DNA of 64,000 bases from Reticulitermes lucifugus (Eukaryota > Arthropoda > Insecta > Blattodea > Rhinotermitidae), in contig JAKCWW010000034.1 of NCBI GenBank assembly GCA_026260175.1, positions 19,502 to 83,501 of the forward strand. The letters run 5' to 3'. Both the position numbers and the translations under genes were made by a program. Numbering within the stretch: position 1 is the first letter of the stretch; each line of letters starts with the position of its first letter. The notes under the pieces were generated by a model. It was not told the origin of the DNA, did no database searches, and saw only the letters and a list, made by a program, of their open reading frames with translations. Positions 33,991 to 45,650 of this stretch are shown one piece after another.

Positions 33991-35120
33991 TGTTTCGTTT
34001 AAGGGACTTTGCACTTCCAGGACAGTGCAGCGCGCTTCCTGCACACGAGCATAAGGACTTCGTAGCTTCGTAGTTTCTTTAAAAGAAGCACCGGAACTCA
34101 ATAGACGGGGTCTTCCAGCACTGAGCCCATTCCAAGACCCGTAGGCATATTTTTGTCACTTTAAATCTCTAATAATAACAGCAGGTATTCAGTGACAATG
34201 ACACAGTTCGAAGTTATTATCTTTTATACTAACGGATACACTGATAAAGTATGAGATAAGATGATATATATCTCTAATTTAGCACCTCTCTTAATTCCCG
34301 TGGTGATAAGATTATGGTTTGAATTTTACAGTTCTTGTGGCAGTACTGTCTTCATATGTGTAAAGAATGCACGGTGGGGATTTGCGTGTAAAATATGAGC
34401 ACAGAATATTATGTGTTATAATTTGGCATGTGATAAGCCATGATCGTTTATAGTGTCCTAGCTTAAATAGGAAATTATACTTGTATCAAGAGAAGTCGCT
34501 AACATCATTGGTCTAATGGAGGTAAGTCCGAGGAAGGTGTAAAACATAAATACATACATGTTACAGGGTATTTCCTGAAAAGGTGATATGTGTACATTTG
34601 GTCAGAAAATTGAAATAATATGCACCAGCCTTACTATACAGAGTGTTATTTTATCGTGCCCTTTAGCACGGCAGCTGTCACAGGAACTTATCGCATTTTA
34701 AGCCTACATCCACCGGAAACTTAGTCAGTTTCCCCTTTTGTTCAACTTATTTCATAGAGGAATCTTAAAGTTTTGTAACATACAGGCGGGAGTAGGCGTC
34801 GTATGGGATAAAGCTCCAGTGCCCAAGGACAAGATAAAATGGACACTTTGAATTTGCACTTACACTTGCAATGACAATATTCACAGAACCTGCATTCCAC
34901 GGTGTGAAATAATTTGGATTTTTTCTCCTTTCTCTTTCATATTGTGTTGATTTCTTTTTGATATAGTGTTGAAGTTGCATGATGAAATTCCATAAAGATC
35001 TTCCTTAGAGCTTACACTTCCGGCAACATGATAATGAAGAAATTTTTGTTACACGCGTTTGGATAAAATTTTCCAAAGTTGGTAATATCATTCTTTAGAT
35101 TATCTCTGCTCTGAAGCTTC
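33991..35120. other. no gene or clear element
   Basis: No coding region is supported. The segment 34885-34925 shares a short ATTCCACGGTG-type block with 53.63 kb, hinting at an old dispersed repeat. Confidence 0.45.
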
Positions 35121-35121
35121 A

Positions 35122-35192
35122 ACCCTTCTGGGATATTACAGACTATCGGCTAGTAAATACGAGTTTTCACCGACGTTACACAGAGACTAGTT
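35122..35192. repeat. single arm of a foldback element (ACGTTTCGG family)
   Basis: CCCTTCTGGGATATTACAGA at the outer end and TTTTCACCGACGTTACACAG as a reduced core. Confidence 0.45.
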
Positions 35193-35194
35193 GA

Positions 35195-37045
35195 CAAATC
35201 TGAAGTCCAGAGAACCTGAATGTGAGGACTGCAAGTCTGGCGTCATTGCTCTGCTTGCTAAAGTTGACAGCGCCCTTTATTCGTGCAGCTTATCACATAA
35301 TCAGTCGAAAAGATCCACATTGTCTTTAGCACTTTTCATTTTCCTCTTTTATTGCACTGACAAGAAATATAATTCGTTATAGAAGGACAAATATTCTGCA
35401 CAATGTTTATGAGGACAGGTGTTTCGAAACAACATAGAAGAATTGGCTCTGATACTCTGTAAAAACATGAAAACCAAAATAGGAGTATTAAGCAAGAAAC
35501 TAATAAAATAAGAGTATGTTTCAGTCTGTAAAATAGGCCCATATTTTTCATAATGTAACTGACAAAATTTGGAATTAGGGGTTTATTTTTTCACGCATAG
35601 AAGTTTTAGTTATTGTGGCTTTTGTTTTCTTTGTTTGTATTAGGTGCAGGTGACGAGTTGGGCATTATGTTTTTAGCATATGCGGGATAAAGAATCTTCG
35701 AACACACTGTTTACTAAAATATATTGTGGCACTGGGGTTGCCAAGATTCTTACTTTCCATGATATTGTAAGCTAGAATAACAAATTCACCTCGATTTTTT
35801 GTGTCCACTGAAATTCTCTCTTTGCTTTTATACCGGTATATTGCACAGAAGTGGATGATCCAAATGAAAGAAAGGAATAAGTGATTTTGGACTTTGAATA
35901 AAATTGCTGAAACTACGGGTATTTGGAAAGTCTCTGTGTGTATGGAATGTATAATATCTGTCTCTGTAATAAAATATTCAGGTATGCCATGCCTTTCCAT
36001 TCATATAACAATATGACAATATATCCACCACCTCTGGCCGACAATCACAGTAGAATACATAGGTTCAAAAGTAATTCTGTATTGGCAGTCCGCTTAAGTT
36101 TTACATAATGAACTACACACAAAATTTTATTGAAACCTGTTAAGTTGTTTAATACAGTTTATGCAGTTATACAGACAGACGGAAGAGTACAATTTTCTTT
36201 TTTTGCTTTTACTTATGAGAAGTAAGGCAATGGTTAGTTCTTTTTGCATCAAACGCTTTGTAAAACGCAGGATATGAAAAGAGTGCTGTGACAATCAAGA
36301 TAAGTATCTTACTTTCAGAAAGTTGTTGATTATCTGGTTTAATACGTCATAATCGGAAAAAATCACGTGTGTGTGTGTGTCATACACAAATGAAGTACCC
36401 TTGAGTCATTACCTGATCAGATTGCACAAGCGTGTTTATGATGTGTCTGTGGTTTTACCACACTTCTTTCCGAGTAATACGGTAAAATGTTGTCTAACTA
36501 ACTATCTAACTAACTAAATAAATAAATAAACTAACAGACAGACAGATTGACTGACTAATTAGTGTCGAATAGCCTGCCTTAAAAGTTAATATTCAGCTGA
36601 TGATGCTGTTTTCCGCCTTATTTAGGCCATCGTAATTTGCACAAAATGCAGTCATTGGGTCTTATATTGAACCAGTTCAATCCAAGCCATAATATTTCTC
36701 CAAATTGCCGACATATATTCTTAATTAGAAGGCATAGGATACTATTTTTTGTAGGTTAATTATTGCTAATTTTTATAAGTAAGTGCTAACGTGCATTTAA
36801 AATTTTGATTTGCGTTATTGTAGGAAGTTTATTAACTACAGGATATACTACTTTATGCCAGTATATTTATAATTGTTGTATTTGCATGAGAAGTTCTCTT
36901 CGAATTTTCACACATTGAAATACTTTAAGGAAGGCATCACCTTTGTAAAATTGACACTTCGTGTACTCATTTCTTTTAAGTACATTTGCCAGCGAGTTAG
37001 GGAATATTTCAGTATATATCCGTAACTCACAAGCCAGGGTGCACA
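35195..37045. other. no gene; low-complexity tract at 36493-36562
   Basis: CTAACTAACTA, AATAAATAAATA and ACAGACAGACAG runs occur together near 36493-36562. Short ORFs have no domain. Confidence 0.5.
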
Positions 37046-37050
37046 AACCC

Positions 37051-37203
37051 CGGGCTCCAGGCCACCGTGGCAACTAAATTTTTACCCTGTTGCCTAATAC
37101 GTATGTTTGTGGATCCTCAGTGAAACTTGCTTTATGTCACCTTTCTGACACGCAGAATTTGGAGGTGGTTCCTAAATTATTTGGAAAATTTGTGCACATC
37201 TGA
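37051..37203 (+). repeat. dispersed repeat directly upstream of SIAH-like gene C
   Basis: It aligns along its whole length with 45502-45650 (shared blocks GGCCTAA-like TTGCCTAATA, GTCACCTTTCTG, GAATTTGGAGGTGG versus AAATTTGAGATGG, and TATTTGGAAAATTTGTGCA). It ends 71 bp before the gene C start codon, so it may supply its promoter or 5' UTR. Confidence 0.65.
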
Positions 37204-37274
37204 TGTAAGCTTTTTCCCCTTTCGTTTTAAATATTATTGTTCTAAACAGTAACAGGTTGTATACTATACAAGAG

Positions 37275-37459
37275 ATGGCAGCGAAACTTGTAAGTTCAAC
37301 GCGCCTGAAATTCAAATCAGACTTGAGTAAGAGTCTGGCGAGTCTCCTGGAGTGTCCAGTCTGCTTTGACTTCATGGCCCCGCCAATCACCCAGTGTTTA
37401 AATGGACATAACATCTGCTCCAGCTGCAAGCCTCGACTCAGTCTCTGCCCTACATGCAG
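37275..37459 (+). CDS. SIAH-like gene C exon 1 (RING)
   Basis: 61 codons plus AG, ending at the RING's last cysteine before the donor GTATGG. Gene B has no intron at this place. Confidence 0.87.
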
Positions 37460-39356
37460 GTATGGTGTTACAGATCACGTTTTATTAAGGACACTTAGGA
37501 CATATTGTTTGGCGCGCTGAATGTATAATTCCCGATTTATGCAGTACTTCCTTCCTGGAAAAAGCATAAATCGATAGTCTTCCCCACACCCTTACCCTGT
37601 TTCTCATCAGACATTTTTCTAGAGTAACCTTGACGACCGTGTCCTTTGAATATACCTGATAAATTTGTTTTCAGTTATTTAAGTTATACTAGGAATTAAT
37701 AGAAATAATTCCTGACCAGTTAGCAAACCCTACCTCGCTAAATATGTCAGTATGCAGTATTTACCCGTCTGTCTTCAGGGTACCCCTGACCATCACCTCA
37801 AGGAACGTGGCGCTGGAGAACGTAGCCGAGACAATCATGGATAATAACAGTAAGGCGAAGTCAAAAGCATCTCCAAAACAGAGGTAAGCCTATCACATGC
37901 TTAGTAGTAAAGCGCAGCCTAAGGCGTCATTACAACAATAATAGTAGGCCTACCCAAATATTCCGGGGTACGCGGTGGCGCAGTTGGTTGAAGCACGGCA
38001 CTACAAGCCGGAAGGTTCCGGGTTTGATTCCCGATGTGTTCATTGGGATATTTCTTTTACTTAATCCTTCCGGCCGCACTAGAGCCCTCGGGTAAACTCA
38101 ACCTCTAACGTAAATGAGAACCAGGGATATTTCCTGGGGGGTAAAGGCGGCCGGTGCGTAGGGCTGTCAACCTTACCACCTTCATGTGCCGATTATCTAG
38201 AAATTCTGGGAGCGTCAACCTCCTGGAACCTTAAAGGCCTGTCCAGACTTTTACCCACATATTCCGCTAAAAGGCTAGGCACAGCCGAATACACGATCAC
38301 GATTCTTTCTTTCTCCCTTCTTTCTTCACTTCTTTCTATTCTTCTTCTATCTCTATTCCTCAGTCCTCCTTTCTCACTGCAACGAAGAGGGTTACATTAA
38401 TTCAATTTTACAATGGGCGGCATTATATGTGACGGTCACGTCTCACTCTTACATAAAATTTCAGCTTTCATAGCGACCCACAGTTATGACAGGTAAGTAA
38501 AACGGGTGGCTTCTACACAAGTTTCTCTAAAGAACGCGAATGTAACTGGTATGTTTACCCCTGTGCACGTCATGAAGGATATGCAGAAGTGGAGTTATAG
38601 CTCCACCTATCCCTAAACTCGACACTAGGTAAAGGTGATTGGTCAGCTTCACGCGCCGGCCACATACCCCCGCGAAATAGCCTCCGGTACCCATTATGTA
38701 GGAGGCTGAATGGTATCAAGTGTCTGTCTGTGTGTTTTGGAGAAAAATCTTCCCTCTGGCGATAATCGAAACACGTTCCTCTATCATCCAGCCCCTAGAG
38801 TAGTCACTTCACTCACTTGAATAAAATTGACTCTTCTTGGTTGAAACTTTGTTTATGTTGTAGGGTGTACGAGTGCCTGGCAGGGAAGGGAAAGGACTGC
38901 ACGTGGAAGGGTCGACGCTCGGAACTATGGGCCCATGTTCGGCACAATCATGGAGGTCAGGCTATGTGCTGGAGGAAAGAGACACAGATGTTTCGTGTGT
39001 CAAACCACGAATTCAATGTCAGTGCCTCCAGTACGCAACTTATTTCAGTTTTTGACCAGCTGTTCTGGTACCAGTTCCGACAAGACTCGAATAAGGGCAA
39101 ATGGTGTCAAGCTATACAGTATATTGGTGCCAAGAAAGAAGCCAGCATGTACAAGTACACGCTTGAATTCGGGCCAGTGGCAGGAGATTCTCTAAAGAGG
39201 AGCATTGTGTATAGCAGTGTGACACACAGCGATGAGGAACACACGGACTATATCTTTAAATCCTCTCACTGTTTTAGTACTGATTTGAACAGTATAAAAC
39301 ATTTTGTTTCAAAAGACAATTCACTAAAATTCAAAGTGAAAATAGAAAAAATTTAA
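37275..39356 (+). CDS. SIAH/seven-in-absentia-like protein, gene C (three exons, zinc finger 1 absent)
   Basis: Exons 37275-37459, 37779-37883 and 38864-39356 join (all phase 2, GT/AG borders) into 261 codons, 260 residues plus stop. The RING is canonical: C27, C30, C41, H45, C48, C51, C58 and C61 (LECPVCFDFMAPPI, CPTCR), followed by the SIAH stretch RNVALENVAETIM. Where other SIAH proteins have zinc finger 1 (FPC...GC...H...C), this one has a short basic Ser/Lys linker (NNSKAKSKASPKQR) with no cysteine. Zinc finger 2 (YEC...DCTW...AHVRHNH) and the substrate-binding domain (DQLFWYQFRQD, AIQYIGAKKEASMYKY, NSLKFKVKI) are intact. It could still act as an E3, but with altered folding between RING and substrate domain. 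The start at the ATG of GAGATGG is chosen because the upstream frame opens only with a TTG. Confidence 0.88.
37779..37883 (+). CDS. SIAH-like gene C exon 2 (post-RING helix and linker)
   Basis: Acceptor TGTCTTCAG, donor GAG|GTAAGC. It encodes VPLTITSRNVALENVAETIM and a basic linker in place of zinc finger 1. Confidence 0.85.
37972..38262 (+). mobile_element. tRNA-derived SINE, family B, in gene C intron 2
   Basis: The head CGCGGTGGCGCAGTTGGTTG and B-box-like CGGGTTTGATTCCCGATG are followed by AAAGGCGGCCGGTGCGTAG, CCACCTTCATGTGCCGAT and TCTAGAAATTCTGGGAGC, the same blocks as the copy at 32.7 kb. Confidence 0.85.
38303..38373 (+). repeat. polypyrimidine (CT-rich) tract in gene C intron 2
   Basis: About 70 nt almost entirely C and T with CTTT-type periodicity. 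It lies some 490 nt before the exon 3 acceptor. Confidence 0.75.
38565..38815 (-). mobile_element. SINE family A, in gene C intron 2
   Basis: It shares GTCATGAAGG, GCTTCACGCGCCGGCC and GGTACCCATTATGTAGGAGG with the intact 26.4-kb copy. Its decayed tRNA-like head (GCGATAATCGAAAC) ends about 50 bp before exon 3. Confidence 0.75.
38864..39356 (+). CDS. SIAH-like gene C exon 3 (zinc finger 2 and substrate-binding domain)
   Basis: The exon follows TATGTTGTAG and begins RVYECLAGKGKDCTW. Its intron sits at the same position and phase as the gene B intron. It ends at TAA 39354-39356. A weak ATTAAA signal lies at 39554-39559. Confidence 0.88.
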
Positions 39357-39559
39357 GTGCGATTACACCAGAGTATTTTGGTTTACGTGATACCTACACT
39401 ACAGGAAAATGTTTCGTAAAAATAAGATATTTTTCAAATAGGCTCAAATTTAAGAATGGAGTTACGTATATAAGTGAATGTATTTCATTAACAAACTTCT
39501 TGTTTATTCCAATTTCGGAGATACACTGTTGTAATACAAATAGTACAAGAAGCATTAAA

Positions 39560-40990
39560 ATTATTTAACTAAGAACTTTGTTGCATTGATATCTGTCCTG
39601 TCGTTCTTTGTACTTTACAGTCCAGATGTATTAAACTGTTTGAGCCTTAAGGCCCGTGACGACAATTAGCGGGATCCATTCTGTAATTCGAATAAGACAA
39701 TTGAGTGGCCCCATAAAATGAACTGTTGGGCCGCGTGGTCCAGACCTTTGCCTTTGCCTAGTGTTAGTGCTCTTATACAATGAAGTCGTCTTGCCAGAAC
39801 TTTACAAGTTAACCTCCTGCATATTCAGTAATATCGTGACAAAAAAAACCCTCCTCAGACTGACTGCTGTTTAAGAGTAGATAAATGGAAGTTTTATTGG
39901 GAAAACTGTAGATAGAAACGAGATTCTTAAATATTTTACTTTGAAATTTTCAATGATGTTTATTCCACAAGTAATTCGTATTGTGTAATAGAGCTAAGTT
40001 GTGAAATAGAGCAGGTACAACTCATTCTGAAGTGCACGAGGCTTGACTTTCAGTTGCGAAGAGGTACCGAGCTGTACTAGTGTTTATTCTTACGTTTCTC
40101 TTGCGCGTTCGAGGAATTATGTGCTTCTGAAAAAGCAGTAAGATGCTATGAGTACAATTTGCATTTATCCGTGACTGTAAACAGGTATCATGAGTCTCTT
40201 GACCCTTCAGCATCAACTACAAAGCCTTCTTGCAAGTACAATGTTATTATTAAGGGCACTGGAATAGGAAAGAATCTTACAAGGTAATATTTCAATTGAG
40301 TGTCAGAGGGTTACTGAAAAGCTATAACTCAAAGAGTGCATGAGTTATAAAAATGTACAGCACTCTTTACACAATTGAATATGCTGGCATAAAAGCGAGA
40401 CTTATGATCCTGTCATGTAATTATTCCTACCACTCAGATGCAAGTTTATTTTTACGCTAATTACATTTCACATATTCTGTCCTTCAGGACGTTTATATAT
40501 CAGGACTTACGCAGTTAAGAGACTACTTTGTAACTGGAACGGTTTTCCAATGTAGTAGCTCTGTGACCTACAGAGGAAACCCCATGAACTGAAGTTAATA
40601 TATTTGTCCACTGAAATGGGCATAGAATTTTGAGGCCAGTGTCGTCTTTGAGATGATACCACTATTATTATTATTATTATTATTAATTTTTCCAGTATGT
40701 AATTTACATTGTTGTTTTCTTAATTGTGTTATATGCGCTTTTTTGTGTGTGTTCCATTTTCGTTTTTGTGTGTTTGCTTTATTTTTGTGTTTTGGTCTTG
40801 TGCTGGCTTGTGGCAGCTGTATTCCAACCATTGCTCGCTGGTACTTGTGCTATTAAGCCTGCACGTTAATAAACACGCATTGAATTATTATTATTATTAT
40901 TACCATCAACAACAATTAGACTGGAAGATAATATTGAAACCCCAAAAAAATCCTGAAGTCGTCAATGGGTCTAATAAATAAGACATTACG
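39560..40990. other. no gene; trinucleotide ATT tracts
   Basis: (ATT)n runs lie at 40660-40686 and 40883-40902. ORFs overlapping them are low-complexity. Confidence 0.6.
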
Positions 40991-40997
40991 AATAAGT

Positions 40998-41140
40998 GTG
41001 TGGATAAATGGAGGTATATTTCCATGTCTTCTTAACATTGACACTAGGTGAAGATGAGTGTTACTTTTACGCTCCGGCCGTTTTAGTCTAGAGAAAAACC
41101 TCTACCGCTCATTGGATGTGAGGCTGACTAGGATTCCACA
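40998..41140 (-). mobile_element. SINE family A, fragment
   Basis: TGGAGGTATATTTCCATG, AACATTGACACTAGGTGAAG and ACGCTCCGGCCGTTTTAG match the central body of the family. Confidence 0.55.
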
Positions 41141-41521
41141 GAAGGTCCTTAATTTGCTGCAAAGATAAAACGTCTGATCCTGTCGGTAACTGTTTATTAA
41201 AGTGGACATTATGAAATAAAATATGAAGGTGATGAATAAAACAAATGGCTTTGGATAAGGTCCATGACAGGCTGTTTTTAATATGGTGATACACCTTTGG
41301 GTTTCTACGAAGAATGAGATACGCAGGACGTGGAGCATGCACGGAAACCAAGAAATATATTTAATATTTGATTTTAATGTTTCATTGTAAGAGATCATTT
41401 TGGAGATGAAATTACAGAAGGGAGAATAATATTGCAATGAATCTTAAAAACTAAAATCTACGGATCTGGATGGATTCAAGTGGCCCAGAACAGGGAGAAC
41501 TTTTGGATGCAGTACTCATGG

Positions 41522-41737
41522 TGAACTAATGGGTTTCTGGACTTTGTCCATCGTCCGGAAATCTAAAATAACTAGATAACACGACATTTCGGAAACCGGA
41601 TCTGCTTCCGTCCTCAGATGAAGGGGGAGGGGAGACACCTACTGAGGACGGAAGCAGATCCAGTTTCCGAAACGTCGTGTTATCTAGTTATTTTAGATTT
41701 CCGGACAATGGACAAAGTCCAGAAACCCATTAGTTCA
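41522..41737. mobile_element. near-perfect foldback element, 96-bp arms
   Basis: Left arm 41522-41617 and right arm 41642-41737 are reverse complements with only about three mismatches, around a 24-bp G/A-rich loop. The core CGACRTTTCGGAAAC resembles the dispersed foldback family, but the outer ends (TGAACTAATGGGTTTCTGG) differ. It would form a very stable hairpin if transcribed. Confidence 0.9.
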
Positions 41738-42482
41738 TGTTACATACCATCGTTAGAACCTATTAGAATTTAGTACTCATGGTATTCATTCTTCAAAATC
41801 TACAAGAAGCGGTAAAATTATTTTCTAAAGAGAGCTCACATATTTTCAAGAAGAATTTGGTGGTAGTAATAGCCTATGCTGAATTCATTCTCAGCCTGAA
41901 GAGTACTGCAGAAGTATGGTCCATGACAGGCCTGTTGTAATAATTATATTGACAATGATCAACCAACACCTACATAATTCAGGCACCCCAAAACACAGTG
42001 GGATATGCTCGCCTAGCGAAGTGGTCCACTGGTACTATATTATCATGTTACTGGTTGCAGTGGAAATGAATGAATGAACGACACAGGCTCCCATTTAGAC
42101 AGAGCTGCAACACACAGCGGGACGGCAGTTAAACTGCAGAACAAGAGCTACCCAAGTCTCACTGTCTTACAGCAGGATGCGACATGTCACTATGGTGACA
42201 GTAGACGCTGTATTGCACTTTTGTTTAGTTACAGCAGGGGTTAGCAATGTGTCCGTTGACGTAATAGACCGAGTAACCAAGGAGCCAATAAACTAACTAA
42301 TAAGCCAATTGACAACTCCATGTACTGAGTTTTTCTGCAAAAGTTGGTAGTTGCCCATTTGCCCAAGAATTTATCCTTATGCAGGGAAACCGAAGGTATT
42401 GTCGTGCTAATAAATAAACCTACACGCCAATAGGTCTTGCGTTGAGCAGTTGAATCTATCTGACATTTAAGTTTAGATATTT

Positions 42483-42545
42483 TTAACCTCAACATTAAAT
42501 GGAGTTGAGTCAACAGCTTCACTCTCCGGCCGTGTTCCAGGGAAA
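42483..42545 (-). mobile_element. SINE family A, short fragment
   Basis: TTAACCTCAACATTAAATGG, AGCTTCACTCTCCGGCCG and TTCCAGGG correspond to the central body of family A. Confidence 0.5.
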
Positions 42546-45500
42546 TTTGGTTTATATTAAGGTTGGTCCTACTCTTTCAGGATGTGCGTCGAGCGAATTC
42601 GGTAAGTGGCAACAGGATAGCCGACATCTGGTTCGAAGACCGAAAGATTTGCTTTTGGAATTTGACTGTAGAGATTTCCCACAACGCCGAAGTGTTCGGT
42701 TTTTCTCCATTCGCAGGAAACTCTATCAGTAAATGGGCCTCACCCGGTCTTATATCCAGTAGGCACCGCGGATACTTCCTCGGGAAGAGAGCGGTTGGAG
42801 CGTGAACATAATTGCTTATCTCCGTGATGATTCTCCCTTAAGCATGTGTGGAATTTCAATTCCACTTGCTCTTAAGAAACGTGTGTGAGGTTTATAAAAA
42901 AAAGCACAGAAAAGATTTGAAATTTGAAAGATTTGTGTCAATGAACGGCAGTTAATGAAAGGCATGTATCGAAAGAAAACACCGTATACGCGATGTGTTC
43001 TTGCATAAATCCCATCGATTAGTATTCAAAAGAAATTACTTAAAATATACTGATTGACATAGGAGACAAAACATGGGGAACGACGACTTTATCTCTTAGC
43101 GTTCACTTTGCTCCCTTTGTGCAAAGGAAAACATGAAATATTTTACAGAAATAAGAAACGAGTATATTTTCAAATCATTGTGGTAAGAATTCGAAAATAT
43201 CAGACCCCAGTTATCGCTTTGGACAATCGAAAATGCAAATGACAAGCACACTATTCAAGGTCTTAATCATACCATTAGTTTTTCTACTTTAGTTGTTCCG
43301 CGAAATAGATAATTTGCGTATAAATAAAAGTTTCTGATTTTAGCCTATTTTAAGTTATACAACATTTCATTCAACTGTTTCGATATTTCATTTTGCACAG
43401 TGGCATGCAGCATTTCATAAAATTGAAACAAATTATTATTTTTAATATTAACTATATTTTTTATGTAAATTGAAATGCAGTCTGGTGTGAAAAAAGATAT
43501 TAATGACAATTCCTTCCTTTCTAGCATAACGTTCGTCTTTTGTTAAATTTGTTACCACCTTCACCTCGACATTCATTTGTTTCTCGAGTACAATACAAGA
43601 TGGCCTCCTTTCAGACAGGTGGAGAATATAGAAGGAAATACAGCTCTAAGAAGAAAAATGAAGAAAACGACTCAAGAGAGGGCGGCAGTGGATGTGGGGG
43701 AGGGAAGGGCTGAGGAGAAATTGAAGACATAGAAATAACACGACGGTTCATTTGTCAGACGCCTTCCGCTCTTCATTTCGCAACTCGATTGTAATTTGGA
43801 GTTGAGCCACAAGAGTGCGCGCGAGTTCCGTAATGGAGCGTGGAACTGAACAGAGACCCCCTGTAAAGAGGATAGAGAATGGAAGAGGAAAGGGGAAAAA
43901 GACGGAAAATGAATGGAGAAGTGACCCTATTTTTATAATGAAGAATAATTTGTGGTACAGGTTTTAAAATTACATACAAATAATGATAAGTGATGGTACC
44001 AGGTCATTTGTGGTCAATCCATTTCATTAACTTCAAAATATGAATTTTGACATAAGACAGGTGGTATGTTCTCAAAAACAGGTGGATCCACAATCGCTGC
44101 TTACGAGCATGCGCAACCTTCGAGGCAAAACCAATACATGAAGAGGCCAATGTGCCCAAAATTTACCTGGAATTCTTTCATATTGCGTTGAAAAGAAAGG
44201 CGTAATTTATACTGAATAAAGCTGACATTTATAAATATTTAAGAATGAAGGGCAGTAGAATAAAAATTATGCAATATTTGATTATGTACCTACAGCATAC
44301 CAATATACCGCATTTAGGACCGACTCTACTTGCGTGCCACAACACACTGAAAACTAATTTGAAAAAAAAACGTTTGAATATGATTTATTTAATAAGGTTC
44401 TAAGTAGAAACAATCACCTATAGCTCATGTGTAGCTTAAACTTGCAAATAAGTTACACAATTAAAAGGCCCCAAGTGATATTCCTGTGTAGGCCTACTTA
44501 AAGAGAAATGCGACTGCTGATGACAGGATCCTAAGTTTGTTGCTACGTAACAATAAGCTACATCGTATATTCCCATTTTGTATAAACGACTAAAACAAAG
44601 AAAAATTAAAATTTGTTACAACTATGTGACATACCACACGTGAAAATTTCACAGTGTCTCGATATTTTAAGAATTCTTCTGCGGTAGAATAACTTAGAAG
44701 TCTTTTTTTCACTGATTATCACACAAAATAGACCTGCAGATACCTTATTTTACACAGGGGAAGAAGAAATGATACAAACTGTAAAAATTCATTAGCTATA
44801 GTAAATGGTTCCTTCTCAGTAACTTTGAATCACCGTTTCGCCGTCATTTAGCAAACAAGAATTGTTACATGAGGATGTGCTTTTTACACATTCTAGGGAT
44901 GTGATTAATTGTAAAGCAGTTCAAAGTAATGCATCAAAACAACTGTGATGCTTACTTGCAGCAGCAATGTGGCCATCCAGCCCGCATTTTCACGATGTAA
45001 TGACAGATTGTTGGTGGTAACAAAAATGCGCCTTTATGTTTCTGCAGTACATGGATGAGTATAAAGAGAGTGACAGAGAGATGAGAAGAAGAGAGCTGGA
45101 ACGAAAGGATGAGAGATCCCAAAGAGCTTAAAGCAGAAAAGTACTAACGGCAAAAGTGTAATAACCGAACTTTATTTGTTTAATGGCAGATTTTGCATTG
45201 TTAAATATATTGAATTGAAAATTATGAAGCCGCTCTGTCACTGGAAAACATGATTATCTGATAGTGTGAGATAATGTCTTACTCATTATTTTGAAGTCAT
45301 GTCTGACATTGGTCAGTGTATTGCGTGTAGTCATACTTGCATTGGAGTTTTCGTGAATTGGCTTTCTTCTCGTCGTTATGTGATTGTTGGACATTATCCT
45401 TAGTTTTATATTGCTGCAACAATTGCGTATGAAACCCAGAATTCCCGAAATAGCCTGTAGGCCTATATTAAATATACTTCAGAATACGGGTGGAAAAATC
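42546..45500. other. no gene or clear element
   Basis: The overlapping ORFs at 42499-42805 have no recognisable domain. A purine-rich stretch spans about 43610-43730. Confidence 0.5.
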
Positions 45501-45501
45501 T

Positions 45502-45650
45502 CGGGTACCAGGTCGCCTGGCGACTAAATTCTGTGTGATGACGCCTAATATTTGTAGTTTTTCAGCACTGAATTGGTTTCACGTCACCTTTCTGGAGCTT
45601 ATAAATTTGAGATGGCTCCCAGATATTTGGAAGATTTGTGCAACTCTGCC
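45502..45650 (+). repeat. second copy of the dispersed repeat found upstream of SIAH-like gene C
   Basis: It aligns with 37051-37203 in the same orientation. Shared blocks include ACCAGGTCGCCTGGCGACTA (CCAGGCCACCGTGGCAACTA there), GTCACCTTTCTG and GATTTGTGCA. No coding signal. Confidence 0.65.

Noticed and set aside
41441-41480. short similarity GGATTCAAGTGGCCCAG to 53565-53590 (GGATTCAACTGGCCCAG)
   Set aside because: Too short to define an element, though it may be a relic of an uncharacterised repeat.
42499-42805. two overlapping ~80-codon plus-strand frames next to a SINE fragment
   Set aside because: No domain or gene structure. They start within SINE-derived sequence.
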